A stretch of DNA of 25,493 nucleotides from UBA3792 sp964426415. GTDB lineage: Bacteria > Bacillota > Clostridia > Christensenellales > CAG-138. How positions within the stretch are numbered: position 1 is the stretch's first letter; each line of letters opens with the position of its first letter. The notes beneath the pieces are model-generated. The model worked only from the letters and a program-made list of their open reading frames with translations, was not told the DNA's origin and made no database searches. This document shows, piece by piece, positions 1 to 5,688 of the stretch. Location of the stretch: NCBI GenBank assembly GCA_964426415.1, contig CAYRQM010000026.1, positions 1-25,493 of the forward strand, given 5' to 3'. Position numbers and translations under genes: made by a program.

Positions 1-40
1 GATGGGTGGTTCTTGTTGTATGGTGCGGTAGATGGGACTT
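1..40. repeat. Direct repeat copy A (partial tRNA-Leu 3' end)
   Basis: These 40 bases are identical to 206-245. On the minus strand they hold the 3' end of tRNA-Leu (part of the T arm, the acceptor strand and CCA) followed by one half of the hairpin downstream of the tRNA. The match stops at base 41, inside the T loop, so this copy is not a functional tRNA. Its left limit is unknown because the window begins here. A repeat of a tRNA 3' end is the usual footprint of integrase-mediated insertion; that interpretation is inference, as no integrase is visible. Confidence 0.85.
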
Positions 41-185
41 TTTTGCTGCGGTTCAAGCGCGATTGCTTGCATTCCATGCTGCGCAATCGGCTTTCCGCGC
101 AAAACCGTCCGCTAAAAGCGCCGCACTGTGGCGCTTTTTCGGATGCTGCGCATCCGACGCGTCTTCAAGTCCCTTTCTCTGCAAT
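41..185. other. Gene-free spacer with three small hairpins
   Basis: No convincing gene lies here; the open frames that cross it have no ribosome binding site and resemble nothing known. It contains three inverted repeats: a two-tier hairpin at 60-89 (outer arms 60-66 and 83-89, inner arms 69-72 and 76-79), a 9-bp stem at 114-138, and a small stem at 144-158 (GGATGC/GCATCC). It separates the two copies of the 40-bp tRNA-end repeat and may be the remains of an inserted element. Confidence 0.5.
114..139 (+). terminator. Terminator-like hairpin, possibly bidirectional
   Basis: A 9-bp stem (114-122 with 130-138) with a 7-base loop is followed on the plus strand by a run of five T, and it has four T on the minus-strand side. 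It has the form of a rho-independent terminator usable in either direction. The gene it would serve on the plus strand would lie left of the window. Confidence 0.45.
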
Positions 186-228
186 CCATACAACAAAACC
201 ACCCCGATGGGTGGTTCTTGTTGTATGG
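186..228 (-). terminator. Long inverted repeat / terminator at the tRNA-Leu 3' end
   Basis: Bases 186-204 pair with 209-228 across a 4-base loop (205-208), with a single bulge at 217, giving a stem of about 19 bp. On the minus strand it directly follows the tRNA, and the base of the stem includes the encoded CCA (226-228). The descending arm contains a TTTT run, so it may terminate the tRNA transcript, although a clean T tract after the stem is missing. Half of this hairpin is repeated at the window's left edge. Confidence 0.5.
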
Positions 229-245
229 TGCGGTAGATGGGACTT
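206..245. repeat. Direct repeat copy B (within tRNA-Leu 3' end)
   Basis: This is the tRNA-proximal copy of the exact 40-bp repeat seen at 1-40. It covers one arm of the downstream hairpin, CCA, the acceptor strand and part of the T arm of the intact tRNA-Leu gene. In integrated elements the copy that keeps the whole tRNA marks one junction and the partial copy the other. Here the copies are only 205 bp apart, so any element between them would be a remnant. Confidence 0.85.
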
Positions 246-308
246 GAACCCATACGCTTGCGCACACGCCCCTCAAACGTGCCTGTCTGCCAATTCCAGC
301 ACTACCGC
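226..308 (-). tRNA. tRNA-Leu, anticodon GAG
   Basis: On the minus strand a complete class II cloverleaf can be folded: a 7-bp acceptor stem (GCGGTAG with CTACCGC), a D arm with GAATTGG, an anticodon stem CACGT/GCGTG with loop TTGAGGG giving anticodon GAG, a long variable arm typical of leucine tRNAs, and a T arm ATGGG-TTCAAGT-CCCAT. CCA is encoded (226-228). It reads CTC and CTT codons. A perfect sigma-A promoter lies just upstream, so it is transcribed alone. Confidence 0.95.
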
Positions 309-319
309 GAACAAAAATT

Positions 320-348
320 ATTATACGGTGCGAATCGAATTCTGTCAA
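320..348 (-). promoter_or_regulatory. Sigma-A promoter of tRNA-Leu
   Basis: On the minus strand TTGACA (343-348) and TATAAT (320-325) are separated by exactly 17 bases, a perfect consensus housekeeping promoter. The -10 box ends 11 bases before the first base of the tRNA, which fits a stable-RNA gene. Confidence 0.92.
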
Positions 349-359
349 CCGCTTTTTTG

Positions 360-380
360 AAAAATCTCGCAAAACTTGCG
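360..380 (-). terminator. Weak candidate terminator after bioY
   Basis: On the minus strand a 5-bp stem CGCAA/TTGCG with a 3-base loop is followed after three bases by five T. It lies 30 bases after the bioY stop and just before the tRNA promoter, where a terminator would be expected. The stem is short, so this is tentative. Confidence 0.35.
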
Positions 381-409
381 CGGGGTCAGCCCTTTTCGTG
401 TCGCTTCCC

Positions 410-973
410 TTACAAGCCGATGTGCGGCTTGACCCGCTTGGCAACCGCCATCGCGCCCACCAGCTTGACCACGTCAAACAGCACAAACGGCAGCACGCAG
501 CTGCACAGCGCCGACCAGACGCCGACGGCAACGTGACGGGCGTTTTGCACATACACAAACCATGCCGTTCCAATCGCGTAGCACAGCAGCAGTCCCGCCG
601 CCAGCAGCGCTGCCCGCAGCGGCGTGCGCGTGCCGCCCAGCGCCGTTCCCAGCCAATACAGAAGCCCGATGATCGGCATGCTCCAAAGATAGCCGCCTGT
701 GACGCCCACCAAGACGTCGAATCCGCCGCGAAACCCGGCAAACACCGGCAGCCCCACCGCGCCCAACGCAAGGTACACCACGATTGCAAGCGTTCCGTTT
801 CGTCCGCCCAGCAGCTCCAAACAGCAAAATACGCCAAACAGCTGCAGCGTGATTGGGACGACCAACGGAATGGACACCCACGCACAGAGGGCGATGAATA
901 CCGCCCCCAGTGCAATGGTTGCCAATGCTTTCGCGCTCAGAACTGCGCGCTTTTTTTGTGTGATTGCTTCCAA
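410..973 (-). CDS. bioY: BioY biotin transporter S component
   Basis: Predicted membrane protein of 187 residues with about six hydrophobic helices. It is the substrate-binding (S) subunit of an energy-coupling-factor importer; such proteins capture biotin and work with a shared EcfA/A'/T module, which is not encoded here. The family signature is clear: PITLQ near residue 40, and PVFAGFRGGFDVL followed by GPTGGY-like VTGGY around residues 76-93. The start is taken as TTG (973) because no ATG fits the N-terminus, but no good ribosome binding site precedes it, so the start is the weak point. It begins 21 bases after the nucleoside phosphorylase stop and is probably co-transcribed with deoB and that gene, an unusual partnership. 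No biotin-repressor site was recognised. Confidence 0.88.
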   Translation of the reverse strand: MEAITQKKRAVLSAKALATIALGAVFIALCAWVSIPLVVPITLQLFGVFCCLELLGGRNGTLAIVVYLALGAVGLPVFAGFRGGFDVLVGVTGGYLWSMPIIGLLYWLGTALGGTRTPLRAALLAAGLLLCYAIGTAWFVYVQNARHVAVGVWSALCSCVLPFVLFDVVKLVGAMAVAKRVKPHIGL

Positions 974-994
974 GGATGCGCCGCTTGACCGTTC

Positions 995-1810
995 TCAGAA
1001 CAGCTCGTCCAAGATGAGATCCACCAGCTTGGTGAATTCCTTGGCTGCCTTGTTCGCCGTTTCGGTGACTTCGGCATGGGACAACGGCTGATCCAGTACG
1101 CCAGCCGCCATGTTGGTGATGAGCGAAATGCCAACGACCTTGATGCCGCAGTGCGACGCCGCCATGGTTTCGGGAATGGTGGACATGCCCACCGCGTCCG
1201 CGCCGATGATGCGCGCCATGCGAATCTCCGCAGGGGTCTCGTAGCACGGGCCTGCCATCATCAGATAGACGCCCTCTTCCATTGCGATGCCGTTCTTCGC
1301 CGCCAGCGCCTTGAGCTCTTTGCGCAGCGTCTTGTCGTATACGTTGCTTTGGTCGGGGAAGCGCGGCCCGAACTCGTCGAGATTTTTGCCGATCAGCGGA
1401 TTGCTGCCGGAAAGATTGATGTGATCGGAAATCAGCATCAGCGAGCCTGCATGGTACGAAGTGTTGACGCCGCCCGCCGCATTGGTGACCAGCAGCTTTT
1501 GCACGCCCAGCTTCTTCATGGTGCGCACGCCCAGCGCCAGCATGGCTTGCGGATAGCCTTCGTAATAGTGGAAACGACCCTGCATGGCAATGACCGTCTT
1601 GCCATACTTCTCGCCGATGACGAAGCGGGACTTATGCCCCACCACGCCCGACACGGGATAGCCCGCGATGTCGGCATAGTTGACATAGCGCTTGTTCTCC
1701 AGCGTTTCGGCATAGTCGCCCAGCCCGCTGCCCAAGATCAGCCCGATGGTCGCCTTGTCCGCACCCTGCTTCTTGAGCAGTTCGACCGCGTTGTTGATGA
1801 TGTCTTGCAT
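995..1810 (-). CDS. punA: Purine nucleoside phosphorylase, type I (trimeric class)
   Basis: Cytosolic enzyme of 271 residues that cleaves purine (deoxy)nucleosides with phosphate into base plus (deoxy)ribose-1-phosphate. Family motifs are in order: LGSGLG near the N-terminus (phosphate loop), VVGHKSRF, MQGRFHYYEGY, VTNAAGG, and AGPCYETPAEIRM followed by GADAVGMSTIPE (purine and sugar binding). The ATG at 1810 has GGGAGG upstream and sits three bases after the deoB stop. The deoB-to-phosphorylase order matches the drm-pupG operon of Bacillus: phosphopentomutase handles the pentose-1-phosphate this enzyme releases. It could be annotated deoD-like or pupG; the trimeric PNP/MTAP family assignment is firm. 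Confidence 0.95.
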   Translation of the reverse strand: MQDIINNAVELLKKQGADKATIGLILGSGLGDYAETLENKRYVNYADIAGYPVSGVVGHKSRFVIGEKYGKTVIAMQGRFHYYEGYPQAMLALGVRTMKKLGVQKLLVTNAAGGVNTSYHAGSLMLISDHINLSGSNPLIGKNLDEFGPRFPDQSNVYDKTLRKELKALAAKNGIAMEEGVYLMMAGPCYETPAEIRMARIIGADAVGMSTIPETMAASHCGIKVVGISLITNMAAGVLDQPLSHAEVTETANKAAKEFTKLVDLILDELF

Positions 1811-1813
1811 GAA

Positions 1814-2989
1814 TCAATCCTCCCAGATTTCGTTTAAGAATGAGACGCCCTCGCGCCAAGTGTTGCCCGTGAGATAGGTGTAGATGGTTGCGCCGATGTC
1901 GGAAAACTGCTTGCGAATGCCAAGGTTGACGCCCGCTTTGATGTGCTTTCCGTATACCAGAAGCGGAATGTACTCCCGCGTGTGGTCGGTGCCCGGGAAC
2001 GTCGGGTCGCACCCGTGGTCTGCCGTGACCATCAGCATGTCGCCCTCTCCCATCGCCGCCATCATGGCAGGCAGCTTTTGGTCGAAGAATTCCAGCGCCG
2101 CGCCGTAGCCCTCGTAATCGTTGCGATGGCCGTACAGCATATCGGTGTCCACCAAGTTGGTGAAGATGAAATCTCCCTTGCCTTCTTCGATGAAGCGCTG
2201 CGTCGCCGCAATGCCGGAAGGATTGTTCTTGGTGTGATCCACCGTGGTGAGCCCGCGGTGGCAGAAGATGTCTTCGATTTTGCCGATGCCGACAACGTCC
2301 ATGCCCCTTTGGGTCAGCGCGTCCAAGATGGTGTCCTTGAACGGCTCCATGGCGTAGTCCTTGCGGTTCTCGGTGCGGGTATAGTGACCGCTTGTCCCCG
2401 TGAACGGACGGGCAATGACGCGCCCCACAAGATAGTCGCCCACCAGCATTTCGCGCGCAATCTCGCAGATGCGATACAGCTCGGCAAGCGGAATGACGTC
2501 TTCGTGGGCGGCAATTTGGAACACGCTGTCGGCGCTGGTGTACACGATGGGCTTGCCTGTGCGCACATGCTCGTCGCCAAGCTCTTGGATGATGACCGTG
2601 CCGCTTGCGACGGTGTTGCCCAGCGTGCCGCGTCCGATGCGCGCTTCGAATGCGTCAAGGAACGACTGCGGGAAGCCGTTTGGATAGGTTTTGAAGGCGC
2701 GATCAAGCGCCAAGCCCGCCATCTCCCAATGGCCGCAGGTGGTATCCTTGGCGTGGGTCTGCTCGGCGCATTTGCCGTAGCTTCCGAGGAGTGCGCCGCC
2801 GTCGCGGGGCAGCTCGGCGCCGTCGATGTTGGCAAGTCCCAGTTTCTTCATGTTGGGAACGTCCAATTTGCCGCGCTTTTTGTAGATGTTGCAAATGGTG
2901 TTCGCGCCGACGTCACCAAAGTCTGCCGCGTCGGGCAGTGCGCCGATGCCTGCGCTGTCCAGTACGATCAGGATCGCTCTTTTTTTCAT
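1814..2989 (-). CDS. deoB: Phosphopentomutase
   Basis: Cytosolic alkaline-phosphatase-superfamily metalloenzyme of 391 residues. It interconverts (deoxy)ribose-1-phosphate and -5-phosphate, feeding nucleoside sugars into the pentose phosphate pathway or allowing nucleoside synthesis. The N-terminus has the metal-binding VLDSAGIGALPDA motif, followed by GDVGANT. Near residue 90 TCGHWEMAG is present, and towards the C-terminus TADHGCDPT and GTDHTREY supply further metal ligands. Length is usual for the family. The ATG at 2989 has GAGGT six bases upstream. It is the first gene of an operon with the phosphorylase and probably bioY, and its own sigma-A promoter lies between it and the Spo0A-like genes. 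Confidence 0.96.
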   Translation of the reverse strand: MKKRAILIVLDSAGIGALPDAADFGDVGANTICNIYKKRGKLDVPNMKKLGLANIDGAELPRDGGALLGSYGKCAEQTHAKDTTCGHWEMAGLALDRAFKTYPNGFPQSFLDAFEARIGRGTLGNTVASGTVIIQELGDEHVRTGKPIVYTSADSVFQIAAHEDVIPLAELYRICEIAREMLVGDYLVGRVIARPFTGTSGHYTRTENRKDYAMEPFKDTILDALTQRGMDVVGIGKIEDIFCHRGLTTVDHTKNNPSGIAATQRFIEEGKGDFIFTNLVDTDMLYGHRNDYEGYGAALEFFDQKLPAMMAAMGEGDMLMVTADHGCDPTFPGTDHTREYIPLLVYGKHIKAGVNLGIRKQFSDIGATIYTYLTGNTWREGVSFLNEIWED

Positions 2990-3021
2990 GCAAATACCTC
3001 GACTCCATATAATGATAGGTT

Positions 3022-3051
3022 ATTTTACCACAATTCCCCCTTCTTCGTCAA
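3022..3051 (-). promoter_or_regulatory. Promoter of the deoB operon, with overlapping 0A-box match
   Basis: On the minus strand TTGACG (3046-3051) and TAAAAT (3022-3027) are 18 bases apart, followed by a ribosome binding site and deoB. Bases 3044-3050 read TGACGAA on the minus strand, matching the 0A-box consensus TGNCGAA, and overlap the -35 box. A 7-base match can be chance; the location directly beside two Spo0A-family genes makes it worth noting. Confidence 0.65.
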
Positions 3052-3118
3052 TGGGCACCGACTCTGCAATTCGGGTGCGCAGCATCGCCACCGTTTCGGT
3101 CATTAACGCGTGATCGTC

Positions 3119-3502
3119 TTACGTGGCGCACAAGATGCGCACGCGCTCGGACAGCATGTACAGATATTCCGCGTTGGTCGGCATGCCCTTCTTGTCCTCG
3201 CCGGCGTAGCCCAAGTACGAACGCAGCACGTCGCTGACCGCCGACTGCCAACTGACCGTGATCGCGTGCCGAATGGCACGGTCGACCATGACCCGCGACG
3301 AGCCGACGCAATCCGCCACATGCGGATAGATGTCATGCATCATGCTGAGCCGCTGCGGGTGCGGTACGGAGCGGATGTAGGAAACCGCCAAGAAGATGTA
3401 CCGATACCCCAATAGGTGCTTTGGAATATGCAGCGCCTGCATACAGGCAAGCAAAATTGCATCCATGCGTGGATCCCCGGTCGTTAGGTCTGCTTCCCCC
3501 AT
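3119..3502 (-). CDS. Stand-alone Spo0A C-terminal DNA-binding domain protein
   Basis: A 127-residue protein that aligns over nearly its whole length with the Spo0A effector domain and has no receiver domain. Landmarks are HIPKHLLGYRYI (canonical VPAHIKGYLYL), the recognition-helix segment VDRAIRHAI (canonical VERAIRHAI) near residue 76, LGY, and MPTNAEYLYML (canonical KPTNSEFIAMV) near the end. Recognition-helix E-R-R-H positions are D-R-R-H, but the preceding Arg is Met. A GTG at 3508 is possible, yet AAGGTG lies five bases before the ATG at 3502, so that start is chosen. It begins nine bases after the stop of the full-length Spo0A-like gene, so the two are surely co-translated. DNA binding is predicted. 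Whether it activates, or modulates its partner by heterodimerising, is inference. Confidence 0.85.
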   Translation of the reverse strand: MGEADLTTGDPRMDAILLACMQALHIPKHLLGYRYIFLAVSYIRSVPHPQRLSMMHDIYPHVADCVGSSRVMVDRAIRHAITVSWQSAVSDVLRSYLGYAGEDKKGMPTNAEYLYMLSERVRILCAT

Positions 3503-3511
3503 ATGCACACC

Positions 3512-4282
3512 TTACGCGGTTTTTCGCGCGTCCTGTGCTGCCGCCAAGGAAACGCGAATCCGATCTGCCACCATAAACAAAAATGCGGAGTTGGACGGCG
3601 TTGCCTTGTTCGCCATGACCGTATAGCCGAACAGCCCTTCCAGCACGTCCAGATCGGCGCGCATCCAACAGGTTTCGATCGCGTGCCGCATCGCGTGTTC
3701 CGCAACCGAAACGGAAACTTCAAACCAGTCGGACAGCGTCGCATAGATGTCGTCCATCATGCGCAGCTTCGTGGGTGCGTCCACCAACGCGATGAGCTTG
3801 ATCGCCTCCCGCAGCATGGGAAACCCCTGCAGATGCGGCGGAACCCCCACACGCAACAAAAGATCGGACGCCAAGCGGTCGACCAGCGCCGCCGATACGG
3901 TCGCCTGCCGCTGCGCTTCGGTGTCCGCACACAAAAGCCGAATGCGCTGCATCGCTTCCTGCGGCTGAAACGGCATTCGAAAACAGCATGCCACCGTCAG
4001 CGGAACGCAGCGTTTCTCACGCAGAAATCCATCGTCTACAATGAGAAACATCGTCGGGGGCCGCCGAAGCGGCAGCGCCACCACATGCTGCAGCACATCC
4101 CATCCGTTGGACACCCCCATGACGTTCATCAGGATTGCGTCCGTCGCGCCGCGCAGCAGCGCCTCCATGGACGTTGCGGGATCCTTCGCCGCCCCCGTGA
4201 CCGCGACCCCCTCCGCGATTGCCGATTGGAAACAGCCGCGTTCCATTTCCTCGTTCAAGCCAACTAATCTCAGTGTAACCAT
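3512..4282 (-). CDS. spo0A: Spo0A-family regulator with degenerate receiver domain
   Basis: A 256-residue protein in the position of spo0A, directly after spoIVB. The C-terminal half (about 130-250) is a clear Spo0A effector domain: VGVPPHLQGFPMLREAI, AMRHAIETCW, LFGYTV, ATPSNSAFLFMVADRIR. The N-terminal half is receiver-like, but canonical phosphorylation residues are gone: the acidic pair is Gly8-Leu9, the phospho-Asp position is Asn53, the switch Thr is Val82 and the KPF lysine is Met103. In the recognition helix the two DNA-contacting Arg appear as Val and His. In typical Spo0A, phosphorelay phosphorylation drives dimerisation and DNA binding; this protein should not be phosphorylated in that way. 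GGGAGG lies five bases before the ATG. The frame is intact, so it is not an obvious pseudogene. Confidence 0.9.
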   Translation of the reverse strand: MVTLRLVGLNEEMERGCFQSAIAEGVAVTGAAKDPATSMEALLRGATDAILMNVMGVSNGWDVLQHVVALPLRRPPTMFLIVDDGFLREKRCVPLTVACCFRMPFQPQEAMQRIRLLCADTEAQRQATVSAALVDRLASDLLLRVGVPPHLQGFPMLREAIKLIALVDAPTKLRMMDDIYATLSDWFEVSVSVAEHAMRHAIETCWMRADLDVLEGLFGYTVMANKATPSNSAFLFMVADRIRVSLAAAQDARKTA

Positions 4283-4318
4283 GCATACCTCCCATAATTT
4301 GCATTGATTTCATCCCAA

Positions 4319-4347
4319 ATTATGAACGGATATTCGCGTATATGCAA
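4319..4347 (-). promoter_or_regulatory. Candidate sigma-A promoter of the spo0A-like pair
   Basis: On the minus strand TTGCAT (4342-4347) and CATAAT (4319-4324) are 17 bases apart, in the 108-base gap between spoIVB and the Spo0A-like gene. I saw no clear sigma-H promoter and no 0A box in this gap, both of which are common upstream of canonical spo0A. Confidence 0.55.
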
Positions 4348-4390
4348 CGGTGTAATCATTGCGAACGGTGGAAAAATTGTAAAGAAAATA

Positions 4391-5602
4391 TCAAGAATCT
4401 TGCATAAGGTTTAAGTACATCCATTCCGCGTACAGGCAAAAACCGCGTGGCGCGTCGTTGACAAAGACATGGGTCACGACGCCGATGAGCTTGCCGTCTT
4501 GGATGACGGGGCTGCCGCTCATGCCCTGCACGATGCCGCCCGTCATAGTAAGCAGCGTCTCGTCGGTCACCTCGATCATCATGCCCTGTGTGGCGGCGGA
4601 GGACTGCACGTCGGCGCGAATGACGCGCACGGAATAGGCGCGCACCGTATTGCCCGCGATGGTGGAAAGGATGGTTGCGTCGCCCAAGCGCACCTCCTCC
4701 GTTTTGGCGACGGGCAGCACCGTACCCGTCCAGTCGGACGCGCGGAACAGTTGTCCGTTGATGCCGAACGCGGTGTTGTGCGTCACCGTCGCCACGGCAT
4801 CGCTTGCCTGTGTCGAAAAGCTGCCCACCAATTCGCCTGCCGCGCCGTTGCCGCCCTTGATCACGCGGTCGATGGAGGTCGGCACCAGAAAGCCCGTCGC
4901 CGTCTTGAGCAGCGCGCCCGTATCCACGTCGGTCACGCCGTGGCCCAGCGCGGCGAATTTGCCCGTGTCGGACGCAAAGAAGGTGAGCGTGCCGATGCCC
5001 GATGTGCTGTCACGCACCCATGCGCCGATGCGATATACGCCGAACAGGTCGCGCACAAGCGTGACGGCGGCGGTAAATGCGCGCTCGCCGCGCAGACAGC
5101 TTAAAATGCAAACGCCGCTGCCGTTGTTGCAAAGCGCAACGAAATGGTCGGCGCTCTCCACCGATACGCCGTTGACGGACAGGATGGTGTCGCCCTCCGT
5201 TAGCCCCGCATCCTTGGCGGGCTGCGCCTTGCCCTGCTCCGTGTCCACGCTGCCAAGCCCCACCACCTGCACGCCGCGAGTTTTGAGCACGACGCCCACC
5301 GCCTGCCCGCACACTGTGACCTCGTCAAAGCCCGACACCCGTGTGACGGTTCGGATGGGCAGCACGCCAAACAGCGCAATGGTTTGGCGCTCCAAGCCCG
5401 TGGCTTGGGCAAGGCGTTCATCGTCGCCCGTGCGCACCGCCTGCGTGCGGCTCGTCCGCGTCGTTAAGGTCGGCGCCGCAAGCTGCACCGACGCATCCAC
5501 ATAGGCGGGCAAATGCAGCACGCGATAGACCGACGGCGAGACGTACCAGCCCAAAATCAACAAACTGAGCAGCGCGGTGGCTGCACGCAAAAACCGTTTC
5601 AT
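4391..5602 (-). CDS. spoIVB: SpoIVB serine peptidase (family S55) with PDZ domain
   Basis: Sporulation signalling protease, 403 residues. In Bacillus it is made in the forespore, crosses into the intermembrane space and cleaves SpoIVFA, releasing SpoIVFB to activate pro-sigma-K. A membrane anchor lies at about residues 4-22, a PDZ domain at about 105-180 (AGLTEGDTILSVNG), and the S55 peptidase domain fills the rest. The catalytic His is in ALGHGVTD (His221) and the nucleophile in GMSGSP (Ser364). ATG 5602 is chosen over upstream in-frame starts because it has GAGGTG upstream and places the anchor at the N-terminus. A terminator separates it from recN, so it has its own promoter, which fits sporulation-specific control. 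Its usual neighbour spo0A follows, in altered form. Confidence 0.94.
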   Translation of the reverse strand: MKRFLRAATALLSLLILGWYVSPSVYRVLHLPAYVDASVQLAAPTLTTRTSRTQAVRTGDDERLAQATGLERQTIALFGVLPIRTVTRVSGFDEVTVCGQAVGVVLKTRGVQVVGLGSVDTEQGKAQPAKDAGLTEGDTILSVNGVSVESADHFVALCNNGSGVCILSCLRGERAFTAAVTLVRDLFGVYRIGAWVRDSTSGIGTLTFFASDTGKFAALGHGVTDVDTGALLKTATGFLVPTSIDRVIKGGNGAAGELVGSFSTQASDAVATVTHNTAFGINGQLFRASDWTGTVLPVAKTEEVRLGDATILSTIAGNTVRAYSVRVIRADVQSSAATQGMMIEVTDETLLTMTGGIVQGMSGSPVIQDGKLIGVVTHVFVNDAPRGFCLYAEWMYLNLMQDS

Positions 5603-5631
5603 AAGCACCTCGATGGATTTCGTTGTGCCAT

Positions 5632-5661
5632 TAGCGTGTGCAAACCGCAAAATCGCATACA
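5632..5661 (-). promoter_or_regulatory. Possible forespore (sigma-F/G type) promoter of spoIVB
   Basis: On the minus strand TGTATG (5656-5661) and CACGCTA (5632-5638) are 17 bases apart. They partly match the sigma-F/G -35 (TGMATA-like) and -10 (CATACTA-like) elements, and the pair sits between the recN terminator and spoIVB where such a promoter is expected. The match is imperfect, so this is tentative. Confidence 0.3.
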
Positions 5662-5683
5662 AAAAAAGCGCGTGTGCGCTTTT
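5661..5683 (-). terminator. Rho-independent terminator after recN
   Basis: On the minus strand an 8-bp stem (AAAAGCGC with GCGCTTTT, 4-base loop ACAC) runs into a tract of seven T. It begins five bases after the recN stop and ends the nadK-argR-recN transcript before spoIVB. Confidence 0.88.
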
Positions 5684-5688
5684 CGAAA

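Noticed and set aside
1..245. The 40-bp repeats as part of a CRISPR array
   Set aside because: There are only two copies, 205 bases apart, and one is part of a functional tRNA gene.
3020..3103. Small minus-strand frame of 27 residues between the short Spo0A-like gene and deoB
   Set aside because: It has no ribosome binding site, overlaps both boxes of the deoB promoter and resembles nothing known.
3119..4282. Reading the Spo0A-like pair as pseudogenes or as one gene broken by a frameshift
   Set aside because: Both frames are intact and each has a suitable ribosome binding site. Each contains its own complete effector domain, which a single broken gene could not give.
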